A DNA stretch of 64,000 nucleotides from Occultella aeris (lineage in GTDB: Bacteria > Actinomycetota > Actinomycetes > Actinomycetales > Beutenbergiaceae), in assembly GCF_902703175.1 (NCBI RefSeq), contig NZ_CACRYJ010000014.1:62001-126000 (forward strand), read 5' to 3'. The number at the start of each line of letters is the position of its first letter. The first letter of the stretch is position 1. Positions 36,222 to 44,888 of the stretch are shown piece after piece. Under the pieces are notes generated by a model, which saw only the letters and a list, made by a program, of their open reading frames with translations, searched no databases and was not told where the DNA came from. The position numbers and the translations under genes are program-made.

Positions 36222-36250
36222 TTGGCCACACCCGAACCCGGTCGTAGCGT
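36222..36250 (+). promoter_or_regulatory. Candidate promoter of the GDSL/CE7 genes
   Basis: TTGGCC (36222-36227), 17 bases, TAGCGT (36245-36250). The -10 fits TAnnnT and the spacing is ideal, giving a leader of about 55 bases before the ATG at 36312. Confidence 0.4.
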
Positions 36251-36311
36251 CCCGTGGGAGGTGCCGGCGCGGATCCCCGCGGCCCAGGTGTCAACGGCGA
36301 TGGGAGACGCG

Positions 36312-37679
36312 ATGGACGAGCGAACGAACCCCGGTTCCGGACCGGTCCCGATCGGATCCCACCCGTGGGCGCCGAGCAGGCGGGCCCTGCTCGGCGGGGT
36401 CGGCGCGCTCGCCTCGACCGCCCTGGCCGGCGCCGTGGTCGGCGTGACCGCGCGCCCGGCGGATGCAGCGGCCGATCCGTCCACCGGGCCAGAGGCCCTC
36501 GACGCCGCGGCCGGCTCCGACACCACTCGTTGGGCCACGAGCTGGGCGACTGCGCCGGTCGCACCCACCGAGGCCGACGCCGTCGCCTACGCCGGGTTCA
36601 CTGACACCACGCTGCGACAGGTGCTACGGGTCAGCGCCGGCGGCCAGGTCCGGCTCAGGTTCGGCAATCCGTTCGGGACCGAGCCGGTGCGGATCGGTCC
36701 GGTGTCGGTCGCCGTCGGCTCCGGCGGTGCCGACGTCGATACCGCGACGACGGCGTCCGTCACCTTCGGCGGGGAACCGACCGGCCGGCTCGCGGCCGGT
36801 GCGACACTCGTCAGCGATCCGGTGGTCCGGAGCACAGGGAGCGGTCCCCGCCCGTGGCAGGCCGATGACAACTCCGACGTGGTGGTCAGCGTGTATCTGC
36901 CCGGGCCCACCGGACCGGTCAGCTTCCACCGCAATGTGCACGCGACCGGCTACGCGGCGCCCGGGATACAGGTGGCCGATGCCGGGGCCCGGTTCAGCCC
37001 GACCGGCACCTCGTCCTACCTGGTGGCCGGGCTCGACGTGCCCGTGCGGGGCCGTGCCGCCGTGGCGATCCTCGGCGACTCGATCGCCGAGGGGGTCGGC
37101 ACCACGACGGACACGAACTCCCGCTGGCCGGACCTGCTCGCCGCGCGGGCCGGCGCCGGCCGCGCGGGGGACCGGCGCCGCACGCCTGCGATCGCGAACC
37201 TCGGCATCAGCGGCAACCGGGTGCTGCTCGACGACGCACGGTTCGGCGCCAGCGGCCAGGCGCGCCTGGACCGGGACGTGTTCGGACTGCCCTGCCTGGC
37301 CACCCTTCTGGTGCACCTCGGTATCAACGACATCCAGCAGCCACCGAGCGAGCTCGATCCCGGGGTGATCCTCGCCGGGCTCGACCAGATCGTGCGCCGG
37401 GCCCGTGACCAGGGACTGCGCGTCCTCGGCGCGACCGTCACGCCGTTCGAGGGCTGGCAGCGGTACACCCCGGAACTGGAGCAGGTGCGCGAGCAGGTGA
37501 ACGACGTCCTGATCGCCGGTGGCATCTTCGACGCGGTGGTCGACTTCGACGCGGCGGTCCGTGACCCGGCCCGGCCCACCCGGCTTGCGCCGGAGTTCGA
37601 CAGCGGCGACGGGCTGCACCCCAACGACGCCGGCGCTCAGGCACTCGCCGACGCGGTGCCGCTGCGCGAGCTGCGCTGA
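36312..37679 (+). CDS. Tat-exported SGNH/GDSL hydrolase
   Basis: This 455-residue enzyme has a Tat leader (SRRALLGGVGALASTALAG) and all SGNH blocks: block I ILGDSIAEG (Ser), block II GISGNR (Gly/Asn), block III LGINDI and block V DGLHPND with the catalytic Asp and His. The N-terminal beta-rich part (about 60-230, RWATSWATAP...) is the usual first module of this lipase/esterase group. The ATG at 36312 follows GGGAG with 5-base spacing; the frame is open back to 36222. It probably removes acyl or acetyl groups from extracellular glycans or lipids. Confidence 0.9.
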   Translation: MDERTNPGSGPVPIGSHPWAPSRRALLGGVGALASTALAGAVVGVTARPADAAADPSTGPEALDAAAGSDTTRWATSWATAPVAPTEADAVAYAGFTDTTLRQVLRVSAGGQVRLRFGNPFGTEPVRIGPVSVAVGSGGADVDTATTASVTFGGEPTGRLAAGATLVSDPVVRSTGSGPRPWQADDNSDVVVSVYLPGPTGPVSFHRNVHATGYAAPGIQVADAGARFSPTGTSSYLVAGLDVPVRGRAAVAILGDSIAEGVGTTTDTNSRWPDLLAARAGAGRAGDRRRTPAIANLGISGNRVLLDDARFGASGQARLDRDVFGLPCLATLLVHLGINDIQQPPSELDPGVILAGLDQIVRRARDQGLRVLGATVTPFEGWQRYTPELEQVREQVNDVLIAGGIFDAVVDFDAAVRDPARPTRLAPEFDSGDGLHPNDAGAQALADAVPLRELR

Positions 37680-37720
37680 CCCGACCGCCGGCGGACCGAA
37701 CCCGAGGAGGCACCTGCCCC

Positions 37721-38761
37721 ATGTACGTCGACATGCCATTGGACCGACTGAACGCCTACCACCCGCAGCCGGAGGAACCCGCGGACTTCGACGCGTTCTG
37801 GCAGCGCACGCTCGCCGACTCCCCGCCCGGCGCGGCCAGCTACGAGCGTATCGACGTCGGACTGAGCACCGTGGACGTCTTCGACGTGACGTTTCCCGGG
37901 TACGCGGGCCAGCCGATCAAGGGCTGGCTGCTGCTGCCCCGGCATCGCACCGGGCCGCTGCCCGGGGTGGTGCAGTACATCGGGTACAACGGCGGGCGCG
38001 GCATCCCGTACGAGTGGCTCACCTGGAGCGCCGCCGGCTACGCGCACCTGGTCATGGACAACCGCGGGCAGGGCGGCGGCGGCAAGACCGTCGCGCATAC
38101 CCCGGACGTCCACCCGCAGGGCCACGGCTCGGCCGCGCCGGGCTTCCTCACCAGCGGCATCGAGGATCCCGAGCGGCACTTCTACCGGCGGCTGATCACC
38201 GACGCCGTCCGGGCCGTCGACGCGCTCAAGGGCGCACCGGGGGTCGACGGCGACCGGGTCGCCGTGCTCGGCGGGAGCCAGGGCGGCGGGCTCGCGCTGG
38301 GGGTGGCCGGACTCCGCGACGATCTGTCCGCCGCGCTCGTGGACGTGCCGTTCATGTGTCACTACCGGCGGGCGTCCACCATCACCGACAACGGCCCGTA
38401 CGCGGAGATCCGGCGCTGGCTGAGCGGGCACCGGGACGCGGCCGAGACGGCGATGCGCACCCTCTCCTACGTCGATGGCGTGAACTTCGCCGCCCGAGCG
38501 CACTGCCCGGCCTGGTTCTCGGTGGCGCTGATGGACAACGTCTGCCCACCGTCGACGGTGTACGCGGCCTACCACCGCTACGCCGGACCGGCCGAGATCA
38601 CCGTGTACCACTACAACGGGCACGAGGGCGGCGGAGCGTACGGGACGCCCGGCAAGCTCGAGGCGCTGGCCGCGACGATCGGGCGAGGCGCCGATCAGGT
38701 GGGCGAGCCGGCGAGCCCCGCCTCGATCTCGGCGCCGGCGGCCGTCACCGCCCGGGCGTGA
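37721..38761 (+). CDS. Acetylxylan esterase / cephalosporin-C deacetylase family, CE7
   Basis: This 346-residue alpha/beta hydrolase has the CE7 N-terminal PEEPADFDAFWQRTL, the oxyanion-side DNRGQGGG, the nucleophile GGSQGGG, the acid region VALMDNVCPPSTVYAAY and the catalytic His in YNGHEGGG. It lacks a signal peptide, so it acts on imported acetylated oligosaccharides. GAGGAGGC precedes the ATG, and the gene lies 42 bases after the GDSL gene, probably in one transcript. Its final 67 bases overlap the convergent IclR gene, so the last about 20 residues (Ala/Pro-rich) look like a non-core extension. Confidence 0.92.
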   Translation: MYVDMPLDRLNAYHPQPEEPADFDAFWQRTLADSPPGAASYERIDVGLSTVDVFDVTFPGYAGQPIKGWLLLPRHRTGPLPGVVQYIGYNGGRGIPYEWLTWSAAGYAHLVMDNRGQGGGGKTVAHTPDVHPQGHGSAAPGFLTSGIEDPERHFYRRLITDAVRAVDALKGAPGVDGDRVAVLGGSQGGGLALGVAGLRDDLSAALVDVPFMCHYRRASTITDNGPYAEIRRWLSGHRDAAETAMRTLSYVDGVNFAARAHCPAWFSVALMDNVCPPSTVYAAYHRYAGPAEITVYHYNGHEGGGAYGTPGKLEALAATIGRGADQVGEPASPASISAPAAVTARA

Positions 38762-39513
38762 GCGGGGATCCGCTCACGCGACAGCGCCGCATCGGGACCC
38801 GAGACACTCAGCCCACCCCGCACCACGCCGTCGGGATCGGTGAGCGCGACACCCACACAACGGACGCCGTCCTCGTTCTCGCCGTTGTCGAACGCCCAGC
38901 CCCGATCTCGGATCTGCGAGAGATCCACCAGGAGCCGGGCCCGTGAGATCAACGTGTGCGCGGTGAGGCGCCGCACCGTGCGCCCGGCGAGCAGGCGCAT
39001 CGCCCGCTCGGGATCGAGGGTGGCGAGGTACGCCTTGCCGATGGCCGTGGCGTGCAGCGGGAGTTCGCGGCCCACGTGGGAGCCGAGCAGGTACGAGCCC
39101 GGCCCCTCCACCTTGGCCGCGTAGACCAGGTCCGCGTCGGTCAGGGTGGCCAGGTGCACGGTGAGCCCGGTGGTGTCGCGCAGTCGCATCAGCACCGGCG
39201 CCAGGTCGAACGCTGGCGCCGTGGCCTCGGTCAGCCCGGCCGGCCCGGTCAGCCCGGTCAGCCCGGTCCGGCCACGGAGGTTGACCATGCCGTCCTGGCG
39301 TGGGCCGGGGTGGTAGTGCCGCTGCGCATCCCGGACCACCCACCCGCCGGCGACGAGCTCGCTCAGGATGCGGTGCACCGTCCCATAGCTGAGCCCGGTC
39401 GAGGCCGCGATGTCCGTGACCCGATGGTTCGTGCCGACCGCCTCGAGCACGCGCAGACCCTTCACGAGCGCCGAGGCGCTCGCAGGGTCGTGCCCGACGG
39501 CGGTGAGCGTCAT
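38695..39513 (-). CDS. IclR-family regulator, last gene of the heparinase operon
   Basis: This 272-residue regulator has a wHTH (ALVKGLRVLEAVGTNHRVTD; STGLSYGTVHRILSELV) and an IclR effector domain (DTTGLTVHLATLTDADLVYA; LHATAIGKAYLATL; GWAFDNGENEDGVRCVGVAL). A linker at about residues 80-95 contains LTGLTG repeats written as 9-base DNA repeats. Its ATG overlaps the YesL-like stop (ATGA at 39510-39513), so it belongs to the operon that starts with the binding protein at 48325. It probably senses an intermediate of that pathway. It overlaps the convergent CE7 gene by 67 bases. Confidence 0.9.
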   Translation of the reverse strand: MTLTAVGHDPASASALVKGLRVLEAVGTNHRVTDIAASTGLSYGTVHRILSELVAGGWVVRDAQRHYHPGPRQDGMVNLRGRTGLTGLTGPAGLTEATAPAFDLAPVLMRLRDTTGLTVHLATLTDADLVYAAKVEGPGSYLLGSHVGRELPLHATAIGKAYLATLDPERAMRLLAGRTVRRLTAHTLISRARLLVDLSQIRDRGWAFDNGENEDGVRCVGVALTDPDGVVRGGLSVSGPDAALSRERIPAHARAVTAAGAEIEAGLAGSPT

Positions 39514-40196
39514 CGCGGTCGCCTCGCCTCGCCGTCGGGGGCGTCAGGCGTGCCAGCGCCGTCGGTCACGCCGGTCCGGTCCCCGTGTCCGAGGGAGACG
39601 TGCGCCAGGTAGACCGGCACGGACAGGCCCAGGAAGGGCACGATGGTGGGCAGTAGCCCGCACGTGAAGGCGAACGCAGCCACGATCAGCAGCAACGCCA
39701 GGGCCCGCACCGGCCGGCGGGCGACCAGGTACCCGGCTTCGACCAGCCACCGTTTCGGCCCTGCGTCACGGGACCGGGCCGCCGCCACCGGCAGTCCGAG
39801 CAGCAGGAGCAGGATTGCGGAGCCCACCACCACGGTCGCCGGCACCAGGACGAGTGCGAACGGGTCGGGGCCGGCCTGGAGCCGGGCGAGCAGGAACTGC
39901 GCGTTCACGATGAGCACGGCGGCGGCCACCGCCCCGACGACGCCCAGCGGCAGGGTGCGGCGCCAGGTGCGGGCGAACTCGGTGAACGTGCCGGTGAACA
40001 CTGCGTCGTCGCCCTCGCGCAGCCAGGTCCCGTAGGCGCGACCGAGCGCGATGACCGCAGGCACCGCGGTGACCAGCGGCAGGGCCAGCAGGAACGCGGC
40101 CACCCCGCCGAGGGCGAGGTTGGCTGGGTATGCCATGGCTGCGAGGAGGCGCTGCTCCCAGCCGCGGCGCCGACGTGTGGTCACCGCACTCATCAT
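39510..40196 (-). CDS. YesL-like (DUF624) membrane protein
   Basis: This 228-residue protein has about five hydrophobic segments, beginning NLALGGVAAFLLALPLVTAVPAV, with the DUF624 layout known from YesL of Bacillus sugar operons. Both ends overlap neighbours by 4 bases (ATGA at 40193-40196 and 39510-39513). DUF624 proteins accompany oligosaccharide importers; their precise job is unknown. Confidence 0.82.
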   Translation of the reverse strand: MMSAVTTRRRRGWEQRLLAAMAYPANLALGGVAAFLLALPLVTAVPAVIALGRAYGTWLREGDDAVFTGTFTEFARTWRRTLPLGVVGAVAAAVLIVNAQFLLARLQAGPDPFALVLVPATVVVGSAILLLLLGLPVAAARSRDAGPKRWLVEAGYLVARRPVRALALLLIVAAFAFTCGLLPTIVPFLGLSVPVYLAHVSLGHGDRTGVTDGAGTPDAPDGEARRPR

Positions 40197-42226
40197 TCCT
40201 GCCTCGCCGCCCGAGCGAATGCCGCACCGGCGATCCCCGCGGCATCCGATCCGCCACGCTCGGTGTGCCACCCGGCGAACCCCTCGCCCACGACGGCCGC
40301 ACCGGCGCCGGGCACCGCCGCGCCGTCGAGGTCGAGCAGCACAGTATCGGTGACGCCGTCGGCGATCATCTCCACACGGACCACCCGGCCCTCGGTGTGC
40401 GCCCGGACCCGCGCGCCGCCGTCGGCTTCCGCCCACGGCCGCGGCTCGAGGACACTGACGAACGTGGCCGCGCGAGCCAGGCCGGTGGTCCGCCGCAGGG
40501 TGTGCTGCACCTTCTCGATCGCGAGCGAGGGCGTCGAGGACGTCGGGTTCGCGTGGATCGGGGTCGCCACCACGTCCGTTCGGACATCGTCGGGGGCGCA
40601 GGCGTGGACGCGCAGCACGCCGCGGCCGGCATCCGCCTGCCAGAGTCCGTCCTCACGTGCCCACGCCGGGTTGTCGGTCTGGAGCAGCCAGGTCCACTCG
40701 CGTGGGGCATCCGCCGCCAGGTCGTCCACCAGCACGAGGACCCCACCCGGGGTGAGCACGAGGTGCCGGCGGACCCGCCGCACCCCCAGCGCCCGGTCGT
40801 ACATGGCGGCGACCTCGCTGACCGCGTGGGTCCAGCCCGCTCCGAGTGTCGTGGTCACGATCCGGGCGGTGTACTCGCGGTCCAGGTCCTTGTAGACGTG
40901 GTAGCGATCCTCATTGACGTAGCCGTTGCCGTCCACGAGGACGGCATTGTGGTGCTCGGTGCGTTTGCGGGAGGAATACCCCTCGTCCACGGCCAGGTAG
41001 GACCCCTCGCCGAGCAGCACGAACGTGCCCGAGTCCGGGTGATGATGCCCGGCGTTCAGGGTCACCCAGCCGCGCTGCTCGAGCAGGTCATGTGAGGTGT
41101 CCCAGGCCTTGTGGCCGCCACCCGGGGAGGCCTTGAACGAGACCAGCGTCGCGTCCTCGGCCCACGAGGTCCGGCCCACCACGAGACCGAGGTCGGGGAA
41201 GTGCCGGCTGGTCGGCAGATCGTCGGGCGGCACCGGCTCGACGTTCGGGTCGTACCAGAGGAACTCCTGGTAGGCCTCGGCCCTGATCCCGGGGCGCACC
41301 CCGCTCTCGTACGCCTCCCGCCACAGGAAGCTTTCGGTGACCTGCTCGGCCAGCCACTGCGCCTGGCCGATCCCGTACTCCGACGCGAGCTTGTAGTACA
41401 TGGCCACCGGGTGCCCACTGCGCCGGTCGTGGCAGTCGCCGTGGTCGACGATCCGTTCCAGGTCCGGCGCCGCCTGGTAGAGGCGGTACCAGAACGTCTC
41501 GCGCAGGTGGTCGCTGCGGCCGAACCAGTCGAGCCCTTCCGCGGACCGCAGGACGTCGAGGTAGCTGACCAGCCAGGGTTCGCCGTAGCGCCAGTAGACG
41601 ACGCCCTCGGAATTGGAGCCGTCCGCGGGCAGCATGTCCAGGACCGTGTCGAAGTTCGCCTTCGCCCGCTCGGTCCAGTCCCGGGCCGCCGGGTGCTCGG
41701 CGGTGACGGCATAGCCGGCCGTCGCGAGTCCGGCGTAACAGATCCAGTTGTGGTTCTGCCAGTACGACGAGGACCACCACTGCCCCTCGGTGGAGACGGC
41801 GAACTCGTACATCCGCGCACCCTGCAGGATCAGCTTGTCCCGCAGGGCCGTCCGTTCGTCGGCGGGCAGTGCGGACCCGGCCCAGGAGTACGCGAGCCCG
41901 AGCCCGTGCAGCAGCCAGCCCGCGTCCAGGTCGTGATCGGGCATGTGTGCCCTGCCCCAGTGCGCGAACCCCACCGGAACCGCGAGCCAGCGGCGCAGCT
42001 CGGAGAGGTAGTGGCCCTGCCCGGTGATCCGGTACGCGAGCGCGAGGTTCGCGGCCGCCGCACCGAGGTAGGTGATCGAGGCGCTGGGATGCTCCGTGGG
42101 CAGCCCCTCGCTGCGATAGCGCTCGCACTCCTCGAGCAGCCGGCGGAACTGGCGCGCCCGCACGCCGTGTGCCTCGGCGCACAGTCGGTCCTCGTGGCCG
42201 TCGAGGAGCAGGGTGGGGGTCGTCAT
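40193..42226 (-). CDS. Heparinase II/III-like polysaccharide or oligosaccharide lyase (first)
   Basis: This 677-residue protein has an N-terminal alpha/alpha toroid (about 1-330, with SSYWQNHNWICYAGLATAG and MLPADGSNSEGVVYWRYG) and a heparinase II/III beta-sheet domain (about 360-600, with LNAGHHHPDSGTFVLLGEG and KRTEHHNAVLVDGNGY). The NHN, HHHP and HHN histidines and the Tyr-rich strand are the usual lyase active-site positions. There is no signal peptide, so it acts on imported fragments. The ATG overlaps the preceding lyase stop (ATGA at 42223-42226). The substrate is probably a uronic-acid-containing oligosaccharide. Confidence 0.87.
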   Translation of the reverse strand: MTTPTLLLDGHEDRLCAEAHGVRARQFRRLLEECERYRSEGLPTEHPSASITYLGAAAANLALAYRITGQGHYLSELRRWLAVPVGFAHWGRAHMPDHDLDAGWLLHGLGLAYSWAGSALPADERTALRDKLILQGARMYEFAVSTEGQWWSSSYWQNHNWICYAGLATAGYAVTAEHPAARDWTERAKANFDTVLDMLPADGSNSEGVVYWRYGEPWLVSYLDVLRSAEGLDWFGRSDHLRETFWYRLYQAAPDLERIVDHGDCHDRRSGHPVAMYYKLASEYGIGQAQWLAEQVTESFLWREAYESGVRPGIRAEAYQEFLWYDPNVEPVPPDDLPTSRHFPDLGLVVGRTSWAEDATLVSFKASPGGGHKAWDTSHDLLEQRGWVTLNAGHHHPDSGTFVLLGEGSYLAVDEGYSSRKRTEHHNAVLVDGNGYVNEDRYHVYKDLDREYTARIVTTTLGAGWTHAVSEVAAMYDRALGVRRVRRHLVLTPGGVLVLVDDLAADAPREWTWLLQTDNPAWAREDGLWQADAGRGVLRVHACAPDDVRTDVVATPIHANPTSSTPSLAIEKVQHTLRRTTGLARAATFVSVLEPRPWAEADGGARVRAHTEGRVVRVEMIADGVTDTVLLDLDGAAVPGAGAAVVGEGFAGWHTERGGSDAAGIAGAAFARAARQE

Positions 42227-44052
42227 CTCATCACCTCGTAGGTCGTTCGAGTACCGTCGGCCGCGCCCACTTCGACCGTGAGTTGCCCGTCGGTCTGGTC
42301 GATCGTGAGCGTGTCCGGGGCATCCCCGGCCGAGTACACGGACACGAACGTGACGTCCGCGCCGTGGGCGCTCCAGTCCGCGACGTGGACCAGCCGGGAC
42401 GGGTCGTCGGACGGCCCACGGCCCGGGCCGAGCACGAGGTCCGCCGGCACGGTCGCGGCGTGCAGGCCGTGCAGCACCGCCGGTTCCGACGAGCCGGACG
42501 CCACCGGCTCGTCCGGTTCGGCGCCGGTGTCCGCGGCCCACCGCGACCGCCAGCCGCCGTCGGCGGCCCACACCGTCAGGGCCACCGCGGGACGCAACGC
42601 GAGGGTCACGTCCCGGGCCGCGCCGTCGCGGGTCTCGACCCGCATCACGTCGACGAGACAGCCGCCGGCGAGGATCACCTCGCGTCGCAGCCGGACGCCG
42701 TCGATCGCCGTGTCGGTCTGCGCGGCGGCGCGGGTGCGGTCCCCGCTCACCTCCCAGGCCGTCACGACGGCGGAGCTCTCGTTCTGGTCTGCGTCGTCCA
42801 CCCGGACGGTGGGGTGCGCGAGCGTCCGGGCATAGTGCCCGCGGCGTAGGGCGCTGCCGTACGGCGGCACCCCGGGCGCCGGCTGCCACGCGCCGTCGGC
42901 GCCGTAGAGGTACAGGGCGAGCTTGTCCAGGTGCCCGTGCGAGCCGCCGTGCGGACCGGCGTCGACGACCGCCTGGATGGAGTCCGTCGGGTCCCGCAGG
43001 ACCAGGTACCCGGCGTCCGCGAAGTGCACCGACGCCCGGTCGGCGGTCAGCGCCGGCAGCGGGTCACCGTCGAACCAGGACCCGAGCATGTCCTCGAGCC
43101 CGTCATACCTACCGGCCAACCGCCGTCGGGCGTGCTCCGCGACGCGGTCAAGGCCGGTGCCACGCCACAGGCCACCGGCGAGCGCCACGATCTCGAGAAC
43201 CTCGAGGTGGACGCCGTCACGGTCGTACGGACCGTCGTGGAGCATCGGAAGCGTGCCGTCGCCGGTGGCGAGAGAACTGAGCACGGCGACCATGGCGGCG
43301 AGCCTCGCGACCGCGGCCGTCGGCAGGTCGGTGGGCCGCGTGCCGCGCAGGTTGAGGAGATAGGCACGCAGCACGAACAGGTGGTAGTAGGTGGAGCCCT
43401 CCCACTCCCAACCGTCCGCCGCGACCGCCAGCTCCAGATGCTCGAACGTGCGCGCCACCCAGGTGCCGACGTCGGCGGGCCGGCCGAGCACCTCGAGGGC
43501 CCGGTTCAGCATGCCGCCGGCCGCGTCGAGCCAGGCGGTGTAGTTGCTGCCCGGCTCGCCTCGATCGACCACCAGGATCTCGCGCGCCGCACCGACGGTC
43601 GCCAGCAGACCCTCCACCAGGTCCACGACGTCCGTGCTCATGGGTGCATCAGGTCCGAGGGTGACGATCGCGTCGGCGAGCTGCACGGCCCAGATGGCCT
43701 CGGTCAGGGCCTGGGCGAACAGCCGCCCGCGCAGCATCCACGGCTCTGCCTGCTCGCTCCACTCCCCCGCCAGGTCACGATGGACCCGGGCGAACCCTCG
43801 AATGATCCGGGTGGCCTCGTCACGGTCGGCATCCTGACGGCCCGCGTGATAGCGGCGGGCCGCGAGTCGCGCCGCCCGAGCCTTGCCCTGGTGGTCGAGC
43901 ACGGTCCACGCGGAGATGTAGGGCTCGCCCTGCAGGCGGCAGCCGTGCGGGCAGGGGCAGGTCTCGCCGTCGGCCGGTAGCAGCTCCGTGCCGTGGGTGG
44001 GGCACACGTAGTTGTGCCACCACCCACCGCGGGCGCCGAGGATGTCCGTCAC
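42223..44052 (-). CDS. Heparinase II/III-like lyase (second), with N-terminal Cys knuckle
   Basis: This 609-residue cytoplasmic protein begins with a Cys-rich segment (CPTHG at residue 17, CPCPHGC at 32-38) that could bind zinc, then a helical toroid (NYTAWLDAAGGMLNRALEVLG; GSTYYHLFVLRAYLL; LPMLHDGPYDRDGVHLE) and a C-terminal domain with GGSHGHLDKLALYLYG, the heparinase II/III signature. The GTG at 44052 overlaps the SDR stop by 4 bases (GTGA). With the next gene it should break down imported acidic oligosaccharides in the cell; the two proteins differ enough to suggest different bond or chain-length preferences. Confidence 0.87.
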   Translation of the reverse strand: MTDILGARGGWWHNYVCPTHGTELLPADGETCPCPHGCRLQGEPYISAWTVLDHQGKARAARLAARRYHAGRQDADRDEATRIIRGFARVHRDLAGEWSEQAEPWMLRGRLFAQALTEAIWAVQLADAIVTLGPDAPMSTDVVDLVEGLLATVGAAREILVVDRGEPGSNYTAWLDAAGGMLNRALEVLGRPADVGTWVARTFEHLELAVAADGWEWEGSTYYHLFVLRAYLLNLRGTRPTDLPTAAVARLAAMVAVLSSLATGDGTLPMLHDGPYDRDGVHLEVLEIVALAGGLWRGTGLDRVAEHARRRLAGRYDGLEDMLGSWFDGDPLPALTADRASVHFADAGYLVLRDPTDSIQAVVDAGPHGGSHGHLDKLALYLYGADGAWQPAPGVPPYGSALRRGHYARTLAHPTVRVDDADQNESSAVVTAWEVSGDRTRAAAQTDTAIDGVRLRREVILAGGCLVDVMRVETRDGAARDVTLALRPAVALTVWAADGGWRSRWAADTGAEPDEPVASGSSEPAVLHGLHAATVPADLVLGPGRGPSDDPSRLVHVADWSAHGADVTFVSVYSAGDAPDTLTIDQTDGQLTVEVGAADGTRTTYEVMR

Positions 44053-44813
44053 CGGAAGTTCGTTCCTCCGTTGATGTCCATGACCTGGCCGGTCACGTAG
44101 GACGAGAGGTCCGAGGCGAGGAACACCGCGACCCCGGCGACGTCGTCCACCGTGCCGGCCCGCTTCAGCGGCACCCCGGCGACGATCGCGGCCTGGGCCT
44201 CAGGGGGGCTGAACGTGTTGTGGAAGGCGGTGTCTCCGATGAATCCGGGAGCGAGCGTGTTCACGGTGATGGCGTCCGGTGCGAGCTCCTTCGCCAGTCC
44301 TCGACCGAAGCCGATGACGGCGCCCTTCGAGGCCGCGTAGGCCACCGATCCGGCACCGCCGCCGTTCTCGGCCGCGAGGGAGGACATCAGGATGACCCGG
44401 CCGGCCGCCGAGTCCCTCAGATAGCCGATCGCGGCGCGGGTGGTGAAGAAGGTGCTGCTCACGTTGACGGCACCCACCTGCTCCCAGAGTTCATCGCTCA
44501 TGTCCGCGATCGGGGACCTGGCCACGAGGTGGCCGGCGTTGTTGACCAGGATGTCCAGGCCGCCGAGTTCGCCGGCGGCCTGCTCCACGACCGCCTTGGC
44601 CTGGACCGCCTCGGTGAGGTCGCCAGCGATGGCGACGGAGCGGCGCCCCAGTTGGGTGAGGCTCTCCGCGACGCGCTCGGCTCCCTCCTTGCTGTGTGCG
44701 TAGTGGACGGCGACGTCGGCACCGGCCACTCCGAGCGCGTGGGCGATGGCGGCGCCGATCCCGGCCCCACCCCCGGTGACGAGGGCACGGCGTCCGGTGA
44801 GGTCGATCTGCAT
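44049..44813 (-). CDS. SDR-family oxidoreductase
   Basis: This 254-residue classical short-chain dehydrogenase has the cofactor motif TGGGAGIGAAIA, NNAGH, the catalytic Ser region VILMSSLAA and the catalytic YAASKGA (Tyr-x3-Lys), ending SSYVTGQVMDINGGTNFR. AAGGAGAAGG precedes the ATG. Its place between the sugar permease and the lyases suggests it reduces or oxidises an unsaturated uronate product, as KduD-like enzymes do. The exact reaction is inference. Confidence 0.9.
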   Translation of the reverse strand: MQIDLTGRRALVTGGGAGIGAAIAHALGVAGADVAVHYAHSKEGAERVAESLTQLGRRSVAIAGDLTEAVQAKAVVEQAAGELGGLDILVNNAGHLVARSPIADMSDELWEQVGAVNVSSTFFTTRAAIGYLRDSAAGRVILMSSLAAENGGGAGSVAYAASKGAVIGFGRGLAKELAPDAITVNTLAPGFIGDTAFHNTFSPPEAQAAIVAGVPLKRAGTVDDVAGVAVFLASDLSSYVTGQVMDINGGTNFR

Positions 44814-44888
44814 GCTGGTTCCTTCTCCTTCGGTGGGCCCGATTGTGGCCCGTCGTTGCTCGGTCGTGGTGGCGCCGGGCCTGCGCCG

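Noticed and set aside
44152-44340. Short plus-strand frames inside the SDR and lyase genes
   Set aside because: They are shadows with no start signals or recognisable motifs.
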